Shown piece by piece: positions 9,026 through 17,724 of a DNA stretch of 64,000 nt; the first letter of the stretch is position 1, and each line of letters begins with the position of its first letter. Under the pieces are notes generated by a model. That model searched no databases. It was given only the letters and a program-made list of their open reading frames with translations, and had not been told where the DNA came from. The position numbers were made by a program, and so were the translations under genes. This stretch comes from Clostridia bacterium (GTDB lineage: Bacteria; Bacillota; Clostridia; Christensenellales; Pumilibacteraceae), in contig JAAWDP010000003.1 of assembly GCA_022793815.1 (NCBI GenBank), positions 146,959 to 210,958 on the forward strand. The letters run 5' to 3'.

Positions 9026-9054
9026 TTGCGCTCTTTCATTTTTCGTGATATAAT
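9026..9054 (+). promoter_or_regulatory. Promoter of the membrane protein gene at 9091
   Basis: TTGCGC (9026-9031), 17 bases, TATAAT (9049-9054), 36 bases before the start codon. Confidence 0.6.
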
Positions 9055-9090
9055 GATTGTACGATAAACAGTAATTTAACGGAGGATTAT

Positions 9091-9702
9091 ATGATAACCG
9101 AAAAGAATACAATAAAGATACGTTCCGAGTTCACAGCCGAGGCAAAAAAGGAACTTGTTGCGCCGTCGCGTAAAGCGAGCAACAAGTTGATTTTAGGCTC
9201 GCTCGCTTTTGCTTTTGTTTTTATAGTGCTCATATTCATATTTTATTATTTCAAAAAAACCGACTTAGCAGGGCTAATGTTTGGATTATTCCTGTTCTCT
9301 CTGCTGATAATGGCTTATGGCGCAATGATAAAGTACTCCATCAAAAAAGATTTGCAAAAATCAATGCCGCGTACTATATACGAATACGAGTTTTATAATG
9401 GCGGGATTGCCGCAAAGGAAGAGATTGAAGGCGAGATAATGCACATATCAAAATACTATGACCGTTCGATATGTAAAACGCTTGACGGTAAACGATATAT
9501 GTTCCTTTACGTTTCCTCGTCGATGGCACTCGTTATTGATAAGTCATTGCTCTCACCCGAAGAGATTGCGACATTGAAAGCGATCTATTTTAAGGAGTAT
9601 TCGGGTGATAGAATTAAACTTCCCGATTTCAAACCGGGTACGCCAGATTTCGTGCAAGTCGAAGAAATAACAGAAGAAAAACGCACCCAAGACCAACAAT
9701 AG
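9091..9702 (+). CDS. Hypothetical membrane protein with two membrane segments
   Basis: 203 residues, not recognised. A charged N-terminal stretch (1-33) is followed by two adjacent membrane segments at about 36-55 and 61-80. The C-terminal 120 residues are soluble and begin with an IYEYEFYNGGIAAKEEIEGE strand region that reads like a small beta-rich domain of the YcxB type (resemblance only). GGAGG is five bases before the ATG. It is more AT-rich, with more ATA, TTA and AGG-type codons, than its neighbours and sits between two similar palindromes, hinting at acquisition. Confidence 0.75.
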   Translation: MITEKNTIKIRSEFTAEAKKELVAPSRKASNKLILGSLAFAFVFIVLIFIFYYFKKTDLAGLMFGLFLFSLLIMAYGAMIKYSIKKDLQKSMPRTIYEYEFYNGGIAAKEEIEGEIMHISKYYDRSICKTLDGKRYMFLYVSSSMALVIDKSLLSPEEIATLKAIYFKEYSGDRIKLPDFKPGTPDFVQVEEITEEKRTQDQQ

Positions 9703-9822
9703 GTTTATTTCATTACAAAATTTTATAAAAAACAGATGACAAACATTGTGGCTATTATTTATCCGGTTCCGGTATAATGACTTAACTGTGCGCTAAATTT
9801 CATTTCTAAAAAGTTTGTAGTA

Positions 9823-9855
9823 AAAAGCTCTCGAACATATCGTTCGAGAGCTTTT
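9823..9855. terminator. Bidirectional hairpin terminator
   Basis: AAAAGCTCTCGAAC pairs perfectly with GTTCGAGAGCTTTT around a five-base loop. It lies between the convergent gene ends at 9702 (plus) and 9951 (minus), with T-rich flanks on both strands. Confidence 0.8.
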
Positions 9856-9897
9856 GTCCTTGCTTGAAAGTATAACTCTTAATAATTTAGTTTTTTA

Positions 9898-9912
9898 ATT
9901 CCCTATGGGAAG
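9898..9912. repeat. Small palindrome at right edge of the AT-rich segment
   Basis: AATTCCC-TAT-GGGAA. It resembles the palindrome at 8872-8888 in arm sequence. Directly after it, 9922-9937 repeats 16 bases (CCGACGCGGCTTTTGT) also present in the terminator at 11143-11168. Confidence 0.45.
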
Positions 9913-9950
9913 TGCGCTTTACCGACGCGGCTTTTGTGAGGTTAAACACG

Positions 9951-11096
9951 TTACATGAGTTTTTCGTAAAGCGACATTATATCCTCTTTCGTAGGAATGC
10001 GCGGATTGCCGGGGCGGCACGCGTCGTCCATGGCGGACTGTGCGAGAAAATCCAAATCTTCGCGCTTGACTATCGCTTTCAAATCGGCGGGGATACCGAC
10101 GTCCGCGCCGAGTTTCGCCACGGCGTCCACTGCGGCTTTTCGGTATTGTTCCGCACTCATTTCGTCCACGCCCTTAACGCCCATGGCGCGCGCTATCTCG
10201 CGGTATTTCTCGCCGGTTGCGGGAGCATTGTACTGCATGACGGCAGGAAGCAATATGGCGTTGGCGACTCCGTGCGGCGTATCGTAAAGCGCGCCGAGCG
10301 GGTGCGCCATGGAATGCACTATGCCCAGTCCCACATTGGAAAATCCCATACCCGCGACATACTGTCCGAGCGCCATGCCTTCTCTGCCCTCTTTCGTGCC
10401 GGCAACCGCGCCACGGAGATGTTTGCTTATGAGCTCGATTGCTTTGAGATGGAACATATCGGAAAGCTCCCACGCACCCTGAGTGATATAGCCCTCTATC
10501 GCATGCGTGAGCGCATCCATACCCGTTGAAGCGGTTAGTCCTTTGGGCATTGTGCTCATCATATCACAGTCGACGATTGCGACTACGGGAATGTCGTGAG
10601 GGTCTACGCACACGAACTTACGGTTCTTTTCCCTATCCGTTATGACATAGTTTATCGTGACTTCCGCCGCCGTGCCTGCGGTAGTCGGAACTGCTATTAC
10701 GGGCACGGACGGATTGGCGGTATCGACTGCGCCTTCGAGCGAACGCACATCTTCATGCTCGGGATTGGCTATGATTATGCCGACGGCTTTTGCGGTATCC
10801 ATAGCCGAACCGCCGCCTATTGCGACTATACAGTCCGCCTTGGCTTTCTTAAACGCCGCGACACCGTCGAGCACGTTTTCGATAGTGGGGTTTGCCTGTA
10901 TGCCCGTAAACAGCGAATAAGCTATCTTGGCTTTATCGAGCACGGCGAGTACTTTATCCGTAACCTTGAATTTCACGAGGTCGGGGTCGGAGCAAACCAA
11001 AACTTTCGTAAGTTTGCGTTTTTTGATTTCGGGCGCTATCGCTTCTATCGCTCCCGCGCCGTGATAGCTTGTTTCGTTGAGTACGAATCTGTTCAT
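9951..11096 (-). CDS. fucO: Lactaldehyde reductase (iron-dependent alcohol dehydrogenase)
   Basis: 381 residues, as in FucO. Group III alcohol dehydrogenase features: IGGGSAMDTAKA for NAD binding, and metal ligands in DALTHAIEGY and VHSMAHPLGALYDTPHG. Blocks PTTAGTAAEVTINYVITD and KFVCVDPHDIP are what I recall as strongly conserved in FucO. It would reduce L-lactaldehyde, the RhaD product, to L-1,2-propanediol using NADH, restoring redox balance in anaerobic rhamnose use. It is the last gene of the rhamnose run, 84 bases after the transporter and separated from it by a hairpin, so its expression may be partly uncoupled. Confidence 0.9.
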   Translation of the reverse strand: MNRFVLNETSYHGAGAIEAIAPEIKKRKLTKVLVCSDPDLVKFKVTDKVLAVLDKAKIAYSLFTGIQANPTIENVLDGVAAFKKAKADCIVAIGGGSAMDTAKAVGIIIANPEHEDVRSLEGAVDTANPSVPVIAVPTTAGTAAEVTINYVITDREKNRKFVCVDPHDIPVVAIVDCDMMSTMPKGLTASTGMDALTHAIEGYITQGAWELSDMFHLKAIELISKHLRGAVAGTKEGREGMALGQYVAGMGFSNVGLGIVHSMAHPLGALYDTPHGVANAILLPAVMQYNAPATGEKYREIARAMGVKGVDEMSAEQYRKAAVDAVAKLGADVGIPADLKAIVKREDLDFLAQSAMDDACRPGNPRIPTKEDIMSLYEKLM

Positions 11097-11142
11097 AATA
11101 TATTTCTCCTTTTTATTGTTTTGGATATTCTTTCAAAAAAAC

Positions 11143-11168
11143 AAAGCCGCGTTTTCCGACGCGGCTTT
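11143..11168 (-). terminator. Hairpin between transporter gene and fucO
   Basis: AAAGCCGCGT pairs with ACGCGGCTTT around six bases; on the minus strand it is followed by a run of T with a single G. It probably attenuates or ends transcripts after the transporter gene. Confidence 0.7.
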
Positions 11169-11180
11169 TGTAAGATGGCA

Positions 11181-13217
11181 TTATTCTTCGTCGGAAGAAA
11201 CTTCCTCGCCTGCCTGTTCGGCGGGTTCGGCCTTTTCATCCTGATGAAGTTGTTGTTCCGCTTGCGCGGGTTCGAGAGTCTCCTCTCCGTCGTCGTCTTC
11301 AAGCAGCGGCTGACCGTATTTTTCCCTGAGCTTGTTGAATTCGCTCATGACCGCGGCGTCTTTGTCCGCCTGCTTTTTGACCTTAGCCGCTTTCTTAGCC
11401 TCGACAGCCTGTTTCTCGGCGTCGCTCAATGCGTCGAAGCGCGCTTTTTCCGCCTGTTCCGCCGCAGCCTTCTTGGCGTCGTTTGCGGCTTTCTTGGCGT
11501 CTGCCGCCGCCTGTTTCTCGGCTTGTGCTTTTTGGTACTTGGCTTCTTCTTCCTCGAAATTCAGACCTTTCTTCTCACAGCGTTTACGCAGTTCATCTTT
11601 TCTTGCCTCATCCGCCGCGACCTCGGCTTCCGCCTCTTCGAGTTTCAGTCTTTGCGCGGGCGGTATATATTCGACGCCCTGCGCGAGAGCTGCGGCTCTT
11701 TGGTCTTTGACGATGGCTTTATGGTCGAACTTCGAGAATTTCTCGACTCCCATAAAAATGAATATCAGCACTATTACGCCGTAGCAGATTGTTTCGCCGC
11801 CGATGAACAGCCAGGACATACCTGCCTGCATGGCTTTGGAAGGACCGTTTACGACGAGTTCGGCATCGTACCCGACTGCGGAAAGCACGAGGTTGAGAAC
11901 GCCGGTTGCTATACCCGTCATGCCTGCCATTATCGCTCCGTATATCGTCATGGTAAAGCCGTCGGTACGGAATTTATGCATTGCTTCCTGATGGTCGAGC
12001 ACGTCGGCAAGCAGTGCAAGCGACAGATACATCGCAGGCGTCGAGCCGAGCGCTTTGATTACGAAAGACGTCGTGACGAGAGCGAAATTCTGAGGTGCAA
12101 TGAAACCTATTGCGCCGCCTATCACGGAAAGAATGGCTCCGAACAGAATGGCTTTGCCTTTGCCTATCTTATTGGACAGCGGCCATGCGATGACCATGCC
12201 TACTGCGGTGGGAACCGCGCCTATCATGGACAGCAGTCCCTGCATTTGTCCGCCGAACTTGACGCTGTATGCGCCGTTGTCCGCAAACATCGTATAGCAG
12301 TAGTAAGTCTGCGAGACGTTTTTCAACATGCCGCCCAACTGGTAGAGGAAGAAGAATACAATCATTATCCACCAGTATCCGTCTTTGAAACATGCTTTGA
12401 CCTGTTTGCCGAGAGGTGCGGCTTTCTTTTGCTCGCTTTCCTGCGCCGCTCCTTTTGTAAAGGATTCTTCGGTTATTCTTTCGCGAGTGAAATAGTATTC
12501 GATGAGCACGCCGAGCGCGGTTATGACGACAAGCGCGATTACGAATATTTTCCATGCGTTATACGAGCCAACTCTGTCGCCTTCCTTGAACAAAAGGTCG
12601 AGGAAGAACGGAAGTATCATCGAACACAGACCCATTGCGGCAAGCGCGGTCGCGTTGGATATGGTAGCCAGCAGCGAACGTCCTTTGCTGTTACGCGTCG
12701 ACAGATTGACGAGCGCGGAATGGGACGTGAAGTAGAACGGATACGCCAATGCAAACCAAAGGTTATAGCCGATTGCGATGAGCACGGTTGTTATTATCTG
12801 CGTGTTTCTGCTTTCGAGTTTTGCGGGACTGGGCAAGAACACAAACAGCATCAAAAGCGCCAAAATACTTAAAGGCACGGACACCAAAAGCAAGGGTCTG
12901 GCTTTACCTGCGCGGGTCTTGCTCTTGTCCATGAGTCTGCCGATGAGTATGTTGCCGGCAACGACAAAGATGACGGAAATGACGGGCAGCCACGTAAAGA
13001 ACCAACTTATCCACCGGTTCATTTGAAGGACGTCGGTCATGTATCTGTTGAAGTTTCCCGCCAAAATCGAGTTTGCCAAAAGCGCAAGCGTAGGTCCTAT
13101 GAAATAGCCCAAGCCGCCTTCCGGAAAAATCTTTACGTTCGCGGATTTAACCTTGGTGGAAAGAAGAGGCGAGTCGAACACGGACTTCTTCTTTTTTTCC
13201 GCATTGTTGTTTTCCAT
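11181..13217 (-). CDS. GPH/MFS-type sugar:cation symporter with long charged C-terminal tail
   Basis: 678 residues from the ATG at 13217, which has GAAGGAG eight bases upstream (a TTG 30 bases earlier lacks a site). Residues about 20-480 form a 12-helix transporter of the glycoside-pentoside-hexuronide type. The final 190 residues or so are not membrane: a Lys/Ala/Glu-rich probable coiled coil (KKAANDAKKAAAEQAEKARF) ending in a very acidic stretch. Usual family members end near 450-500 residues. Given its place between rhaD and fucO, rhamnose or rhamnosyl oligosaccharides are the likely substrate (inference). Confidence 0.82.
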   Translation of the reverse strand: MENNNAEKKKKSVFDSPLLSTKVKSANVKIFPEGGLGYFIGPTLALLANSILAGNFNRYMTDVLQMNRWISWFFTWLPVISVIFVVAGNILIGRLMDKSKTRAGKARPLLLVSVPLSILALLMLFVFLPSPAKLESRNTQIITTVLIAIGYNLWFALAYPFYFTSHSALVNLSTRNSKGRSLLATISNATALAAMGLCSMILPFFLDLLFKEGDRVGSYNAWKIFVIALVVITALGVLIEYYFTRERITEESFTKGAAQESEQKKAAPLGKQVKACFKDGYWWIMIVFFFLYQLGGMLKNVSQTYYCYTMFADNGAYSVKFGGQMQGLLSMIGAVPTAVGMVIAWPLSNKIGKGKAILFGAILSVIGGAIGFIAPQNFALVTTSFVIKALGSTPAMYLSLALLADVLDHQEAMHKFRTDGFTMTIYGAIMAGMTGIATGVLNLVLSAVGYDAELVVNGPSKAMQAGMSWLFIGGETICYGVIVLIFIFMGVEKFSKFDHKAIVKDQRAAALAQGVEYIPPAQRLKLEEAEAEVAADEARKDELRKRCEKKGLNFEEEEAKYQKAQAEKQAAADAKKAANDAKKAAAEQAEKARFDALSDAEKQAVEAKKAAKVKKQADKDAAVMSEFNKLREKYGQPLLEDDDGEETLEPAQAEQQLHQDEKAEPAEQAGEEVSSDEE

Positions 13218-13373
13218 TACATTTTCTCCTTCTAAAAACAAATTCAACCTACGGACGCAACCCCGTTTCGCATCCGCACATTGTTTTTATTATAGCGCGT
13301 TTGATTTGGCTTGTCAAGCAATGTATTTGCGGTTGGTACCGCAAAATGCACGAATTGTGTCAGACGCGGAGTT

Positions 13374-14189
13374 TTATATGTCGAGAAAATCTTTGCGGTA
13401 ATTCACTTTGAACAGTTCGGCGAGTTTTACCATGTCTTCGTCTTTAATCGTGTTTATCCGAGGCAGATGACTTGTAAGCATAAAAATCTGCGCCGCCTTT
13501 TCCACGGTTTCGATAAGCCCGAAGGTTTCGTCGAGCGTTTTGCCTGCGCCGTATACGCCGTGCAGCGCCCATATAACCACTCGGAATTCTTTCATTTTTT
13601 CGGCAGTTGCCTCGCCTATCTCGTTTGTTCCGCAAAGCATCCAGGGCAGTACGCCCACTCCCTCGGGGAAAACCGCTATACATTCGGTGCACATTTCCCA
13701 CAGTGTATGAGAAAACTTTCTCTCGTCGAGCGGATGCACATAGTTCATTGCAAGCAGGTTTGTCGGGTGCGAATGCATGACGACTCTGTTTGCGCAGTCG
13801 ACTTTAAGCCGCGCGATATGGCTCATCATGTGCGCGGGAAATTCGCTGGTGAATTTGCCGCCGTCACGGTAGCCCCACAGCAGTTTCGCGGTGGCTCCGT
13901 CTTTGGATATACGGATTATGCCGAGGTTGGTTTCCGGGTCGGATTCGACGTTTTTGAAATATTTGCCCGTACCCGTAACGATGAAACATCTGTCGGCAAG
14001 CGGCTTTGCGTCGAAACCCGTCGGTATCTCCCGTACCGCTTTGTCTATATCGAGATACTCGGCGACCTGCTCTTTATCTATCATGTAACTTATATTGCCG
14101 CCGTTGCGCTCGTCCCACCCGAGGCGGTACATATTGGCTGCGGTACTGCACATGTCGCGGACGAAACCGGCGTCGAAAATATTTTTCAT
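13374..14189 (-). CDS. rhaD: Rhamnulose-1-phosphate aldolase
   Basis: 271 residues, matching RhaD length (about 274). Class II aldolase signs include VVMHSHPTNLLAMNYVHP, where the histidines bind zinc, a later WALHGVYGAGKTLDE block with the third histidine, and an N-terminal WDERNGGNISYMI. It cleaves L-rhamnulose-1-phosphate to dihydroxyacetone phosphate and L-lactaldehyde. GGAGG precedes the ATG, 33 bases after rhaA. Confidence 0.94.
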   Translation of the reverse strand: MKNIFDAGFVRDMCSTAANMYRLGWDERNGGNISYMIDKEQVAEYLDIDKAVREIPTGFDAKPLADRCFIVTGTGKYFKNVESDPETNLGIIRISKDGATAKLLWGYRDGGKFTSEFPAHMMSHIARLKVDCANRVVMHSHPTNLLAMNYVHPLDERKFSHTLWEMCTECIAVFPEGVGVLPWMLCGTNEIGEATAEKMKEFRVVIWALHGVYGAGKTLDETFGLIETVEKAAQIFMLTSHLPRINTIKDEDMVKLAELFKVNYRKDFLDI

Positions 14190-14222
14190 TTTATCGTGAC
14201 CTCCTTGTCACATCGGATTTTT

Positions 14223-15473
14223 TTAAACTCTCTCTTTCAAAACCTTTTCTTCATACTTCATAACGTCGGCATAGAAATCGTCCGCGAGATTCTGTCTTGC
14301 GAGGTATTCGTTCCATATGTCCGCAAACGGCAGCATTTTCACGCTTTCGCGCAACGTCATAAGCCGCGTGAAGTCGCCTTCGCTTTGTGCCTGTTTGAGT
14401 AAGTCGTGAGGCTCGCACAGAGCGGCGAGCAGCGCTTTCTGCATGGCGCGATGACCTGTAACCCACGCGATTATGCGGTTTACCGACGCGTCGAAATAGT
14501 CGAGTCCTATTCTGACCTTTGCGGCGGCGTCGTTACGCACTATTTCGCGGGCAATCTCTCTTAACTCGTCGTCCAGAACTACGACGTGGTCGCTGTCCCA
14601 GCGCACGGGTCGCGAAACGTGAAGCGCGACGGTATCGTAAAATGCGAGCAGCGAAGGGATTTTGTCCGAAACGTATTCGGTAGGATGATAATGACCCGTA
14701 TCGAGCAGGCAGCAGATACCGCGCCCGGCTGCGTAGTTCTGGCAGAATTCGCTGCTGCCGACGGTGTAACTTTCCACGCCGATTCCGAACACTTTGGATT
14801 CCACTGCGGGTATAACCCATTTTTCGTCGTAGCCGTCGAGCATTTCATCGAGCGATTTTTTCAGTCGCAGCCGCGGCGACAGACGGTCGGCGGGCACATC
14901 CTTATATCCGTCGGGCGTCCAGATATTGACAAGCGACGGCGAAGAAAACGCTTTGCCGAGCTCCGCCGCGATTTTAAGCGACGCTCTGCCGTGACGCACC
15001 CAGAAAGAGCGGACTTGCTCGTCGGGAGAGGACAGAGTGAGTCCGTCCTTCATTTTGGGATGAGCGAAGAAAGTCGGATTGAAGTCTATGCCGTCGAGCC
15101 CGAGCCTTTTGGCAAAGTCCACCCATTCCGCGAAATGCTTTATTTCGTACCCGTCGCGGTCGATTCTGCCCCTGTCCTTTCCGAGCACGGCGTAAGACGC
15201 ATGCAGGTTAAGGCGTTTTTTACCGGGCATGAGCGAAAAGGCTTTTTCGGTATCCGCGAAGAGCTCTTCTTTCGTGCGGGCGCGCCCCGGATACGAACCC
15301 GTAGTCTGTATTCCGCCCGTAAGGTTTTGCGCACCCTCCAAACCGAGTACGTCGTCGCCCTGCCAGCAGTGCACGCTTACGGGGATTTCTTTAAGCGCGT
15401 CCATTGCTTTTTCGGTGTTTACGCCTATATCGGCGTAGATTTTTTTCGCGCTTTCATAGCGTTCGTTTTTCAT
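14223..15473 (-). CDS. rhaA: L-rhamnose isomerase
   Basis: 416 residues from the ATG at 15473, against about 419 in known RhaA; this start overlaps the rhaB stop as ATGA. Recognisable blocks: ALKEIPVSVHCWQGDDV, the metal and substrate region GIDFNPTFFAHPKM, DTGHYHPTEYV and HVSRPVRWDSDHVV. It converts L-rhamnose to L-rhamnulose with divalent metal in the cytoplasm. A longer in-frame reading adds 49 residues that look like antisense-type low-complexity sequence and is rejected. Confidence 0.95.
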   Translation of the reverse strand: MKNERYESAKKIYADIGVNTEKAMDALKEIPVSVHCWQGDDVLGLEGAQNLTGGIQTTGSYPGRARTKEELFADTEKAFSLMPGKKRLNLHASYAVLGKDRGRIDRDGYEIKHFAEWVDFAKRLGLDGIDFNPTFFAHPKMKDGLTLSSPDEQVRSFWVRHGRASLKIAAELGKAFSSPSLVNIWTPDGYKDVPADRLSPRLRLKKSLDEMLDGYDEKWVIPAVESKVFGIGVESYTVGSSEFCQNYAAGRGICCLLDTGHYHPTEYVSDKIPSLLAFYDTVALHVSRPVRWDSDHVVVLDDELREIAREIVRNDAAAKVRIGLDYFDASVNRIIAWVTGHRAMQKALLAALCEPHDLLKQAQSEGDFTRLMTLRESVKMLPFADIWNEYLARQNLADDFYADVMKYEEKVLKERV

Positions 15474-16849
15474 ACAGTTACCTCCGTGATGTCGAATGAT
15501 TTTTTTATTATAGCCGCCGATTTCGCCGCGTCTTTCAACTCGCCCGTTCCGACAGCCTGCATTATTATGTTGCCTACTGCCGTGGCTTCCGACGGACCCG
15601 CTATTACTTTTTTGCCGCAAAAGCGTGCGGTAAGTCTATTGAGCAGTTTATTGTTACAGCCGCCGCCTATCACGTTTACGGCTTCGAATCGGCTGCCCGT
15701 GAGTTCTTCGAGCTGTCCGACCGCCTCTTTATAGCTTTGTGCGAGAGAAGCGAATATGACGTAAGCGATTTCGCCTACGGACAGTTTTTTCCCGACGGCG
15801 GCTTCGATTTCGCCTATCATGCTTTTCGGAGCGAGGAAACGCGAATCGTTGACGTCGACGCGGAGCGGCGTCGGATTTTTCTCCGCCTCGTCCGCAAGAA
15901 ATGCGAACGAATGAATGTATCCGAGTTCTTCGCGCACGCGCTGAATCATCCACAGCCCCATGATGTTCTTTTGAAACCTGAACCCGAAATTCAGTCCGCC
16001 CTCGTTGCTGTAATTGCACTTCATACTTTCGGCGTCCGTATGCGCGTTTTCGCAAGGCACTCCGAGCAAGGACCACGTGCCGCTGGATATGTAGCACTGC
16101 CCCCTGTCGAGCGGCGCGCCTATCACTGCGGAAGCGGTATCGTGCGAGGCAACATGCATTACGACGGCGCTGCATCCGACCTTTTCGGCAATCGACGGCA
16201 ACAGTCTGCCGCACGTTTCGCCCGGTAAAGACAGCGTGCCGACGAGCAAAGATTCGTCTATGCCTGCACAGCGCAGAATTTCGGCGTCCCATAAGTGAGT
16301 GGACGCATTTACCATTGCCGTGGACGTGGCGTTCGTGTACTCCTGCTTTTTGACGCCCGTAAGCAGATAACCGAAATAATCGGGCAACATGAGCATGGTT
16401 TTCGCATTTGTCGCTCTGCCGCTTAAAATATCGTCGTACAGTCCGTAGAGAGTGTTGAACGGCTGATACTGTATGCCTGTGCGCGAATATATTTGTTCGA
16501 ACGGCATAACTTCTTTGTGGAATTTCTCGGCTGCCGCCGCACCCCGTCCGTCGCGGTAAGCATACACGGGCGGAATTATTCTGTCGTCCTTATCGAGCAG
16601 AACGTAATCGACCGCCCAGGTGTCTATTCCTATACAGTCGGGAGTATAACCCGTTTCCGATGCAATCTTTATGCCCGTAAGTATTTCTTCGAACAGACGT
16701 TCGACGTCCCATACCAATCTGCCGTTAACGTTTTTCATGCCGTTGGCAAAACGGTAAACTTCTTTTATTTGCATTTTGCCGCCGCTCAGTCTTGCGGCTA
16801 TATGCCTGCCCGACGAAGCGCCTATGTCTATTGCAAGGTAAGTATTCAT
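15470..16849 (-). CDS. rhaB: Rhamnulokinase
   Basis: 459 residues, an FGGY-family kinase. The N-terminal phosphate loop reads DIGASSGRHIAARL, DTWAVDY supplies the substrate-binding Asp region, and GGGCNNKLLNRLTA is the C-terminal ATP-binding signature. It phosphorylates L-rhamnulose. The stop overlaps rhaA (ATGA) and the start overlaps the stop of the upstream hydrolase, so the three are translationally coupled. Confidence 0.94.
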   Translation of the reverse strand: MNTYLAIDIGASSGRHIAARLSGGKMQIKEVYRFANGMKNVNGRLVWDVERLFEEILTGIKIASETGYTPDCIGIDTWAVDYVLLDKDDRIIPPVYAYRDGRGAAAAEKFHKEVMPFEQIYSRTGIQYQPFNTLYGLYDDILSGRATNAKTMLMLPDYFGYLLTGVKKQEYTNATSTAMVNASTHLWDAEILRCAGIDESLLVGTLSLPGETCGRLLPSIAEKVGCSAVVMHVASHDTASAVIGAPLDRGQCYISSGTWSLLGVPCENAHTDAESMKCNYSNEGGLNFGFRFQKNIMGLWMIQRVREELGYIHSFAFLADEAEKNPTPLRVDVNDSRFLAPKSMIGEIEAAVGKKLSVGEIAYVIFASLAQSYKEAVGQLEELTGSRFEAVNVIGGGCNNKLLNRLTARFCGKKVIAGPSEATAVGNIIMQAVGTGELKDAAKSAAIIKKSFDITEVTV

Positions 16850-17721
16850 GCTTTCTCCTTTCCGAGCGTTTCTTTTATCGAGTCCGTAACTGCATCCGTG
16901 ACCGTTTTCGCGTACCGAGTCATTGCGCCGATGCGCGCTGCATATATCTTTTTCATGCCGTCCTCGATAAATCCGTGACGCATTTTCGCGTATACCGAAA
17001 GCGTTTTCACGCCCGCGCCGAGCAGTCTTTTTTCAAACAGTTCTGCGTCGCACGCAAGGCGGTCGCCTCTGCACTTTACTATTAGTGTGGGCGGAAACAG
17101 GGATAAGGAGGCGTCGTCGGCATAAAGCGGCGATACGAGAGGGTCTTTACGGTTTTCCCTGCCCTCGCAGTAGATTTCGGCGAACGTATCGAGGGTGCGC
17201 GCAGTGAACGTGAACGGATAGAATTTCCTTTTTGAGCCTTTTTTGTAATTGTCGAGCGCGGGATAGTCAAGCACGAGCATATCGGGGATACGGTTGTTTT
17301 CGCCGATGTTCTTCAATGTAAGAGCGGCGGCGAGGTTGGCTCCCGCACTGTGTCCTATAAGAACCAGTTTTTCGGGGCAGACCTTTTCCGAAAGCATTTC
17401 AATCTGCTCGGCGCACTGGTTCAATTGCGTCGGATACGCGCGTTTGTAAGACAGCGTATAATCGAGAGAGGCGACGCTGTGTCCGCTTGTTTTGTTTAAG
17501 TAGGCGCAATACGCGTCCTCATCGTAAACGCTGTTATACAGAAATCCTCCGCCGTGCACGGTGACGATAAGCGTACTGTCGCCGCGGTAAAACAGCGTCG
17601 TAATTTTTTCGCCGCAAATTTCGGAAACGATTTTTTCGCCGTAGACCGTTCCCTTTTCCGCGGCGGCGCGTCGTTTTATATCCTTTTTGCGAGCATAAGC
17701 TTTCAATAATCCGTGCTTCAT
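16846..17721 (-). CDS. Alpha/beta hydrolase of the HSL/esterase type
   Basis: 291 residues. HGGGF (oxyanion hole), GHSAGANLAAA (nucleophile Ser), a late CRGDRLACD (Asp) and MRHGF (His) form the expected catalytic set of hormone-sensitive-lipase-like esterases. There is no signal peptide. The gene is wedged between the rhamnosidase and rhaB with a 4-base overlap and a 3-base gap, so it probably removes acyl groups from imported rhamnose-containing sugars or aglycones; that role is inference. Confidence 0.82.
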   Translation of the reverse strand: MKHGLLKAYARKKDIKRRAAAEKGTVYGEKIVSEICGEKITTLFYRGDSTLIVTVHGGGFLYNSVYDEDAYCAYLNKTSGHSVASLDYTLSYKRAYPTQLNQCAEQIEMLSEKVCPEKLVLIGHSAGANLAAALTLKNIGENNRIPDMLVLDYPALDNYKKGSKRKFYPFTFTARTLDTFAEIYCEGRENRKDPLVSPLYADDASLSLFPPTLIVKCRGDRLACDAELFEKRLLGAGVKTLSVYAKMRHGFIEDGMKKIYAARIGAMTRYAKTVTDAVTDSIKETLGKEKA

Positions 17722-17724
17722 TTG

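Noticed and set aside
10596..12872. Long open frame on the plus strand (758 codons) opposite the transporter and fucO genes
   Set aside because: It is antisense to two clearly recognised genes, spans their boundary, has no ribosome site and shows low-complexity Arg/Phe/Tyr composition. Codon bias of the real genes keeps the opposite frame open.
15474..15620. Upstream extension of rhaA by 49 residues
   Set aside because: Residues are unlike RhaA, and the ATG at 15473 gives family length and ATGA coupling with rhaB.
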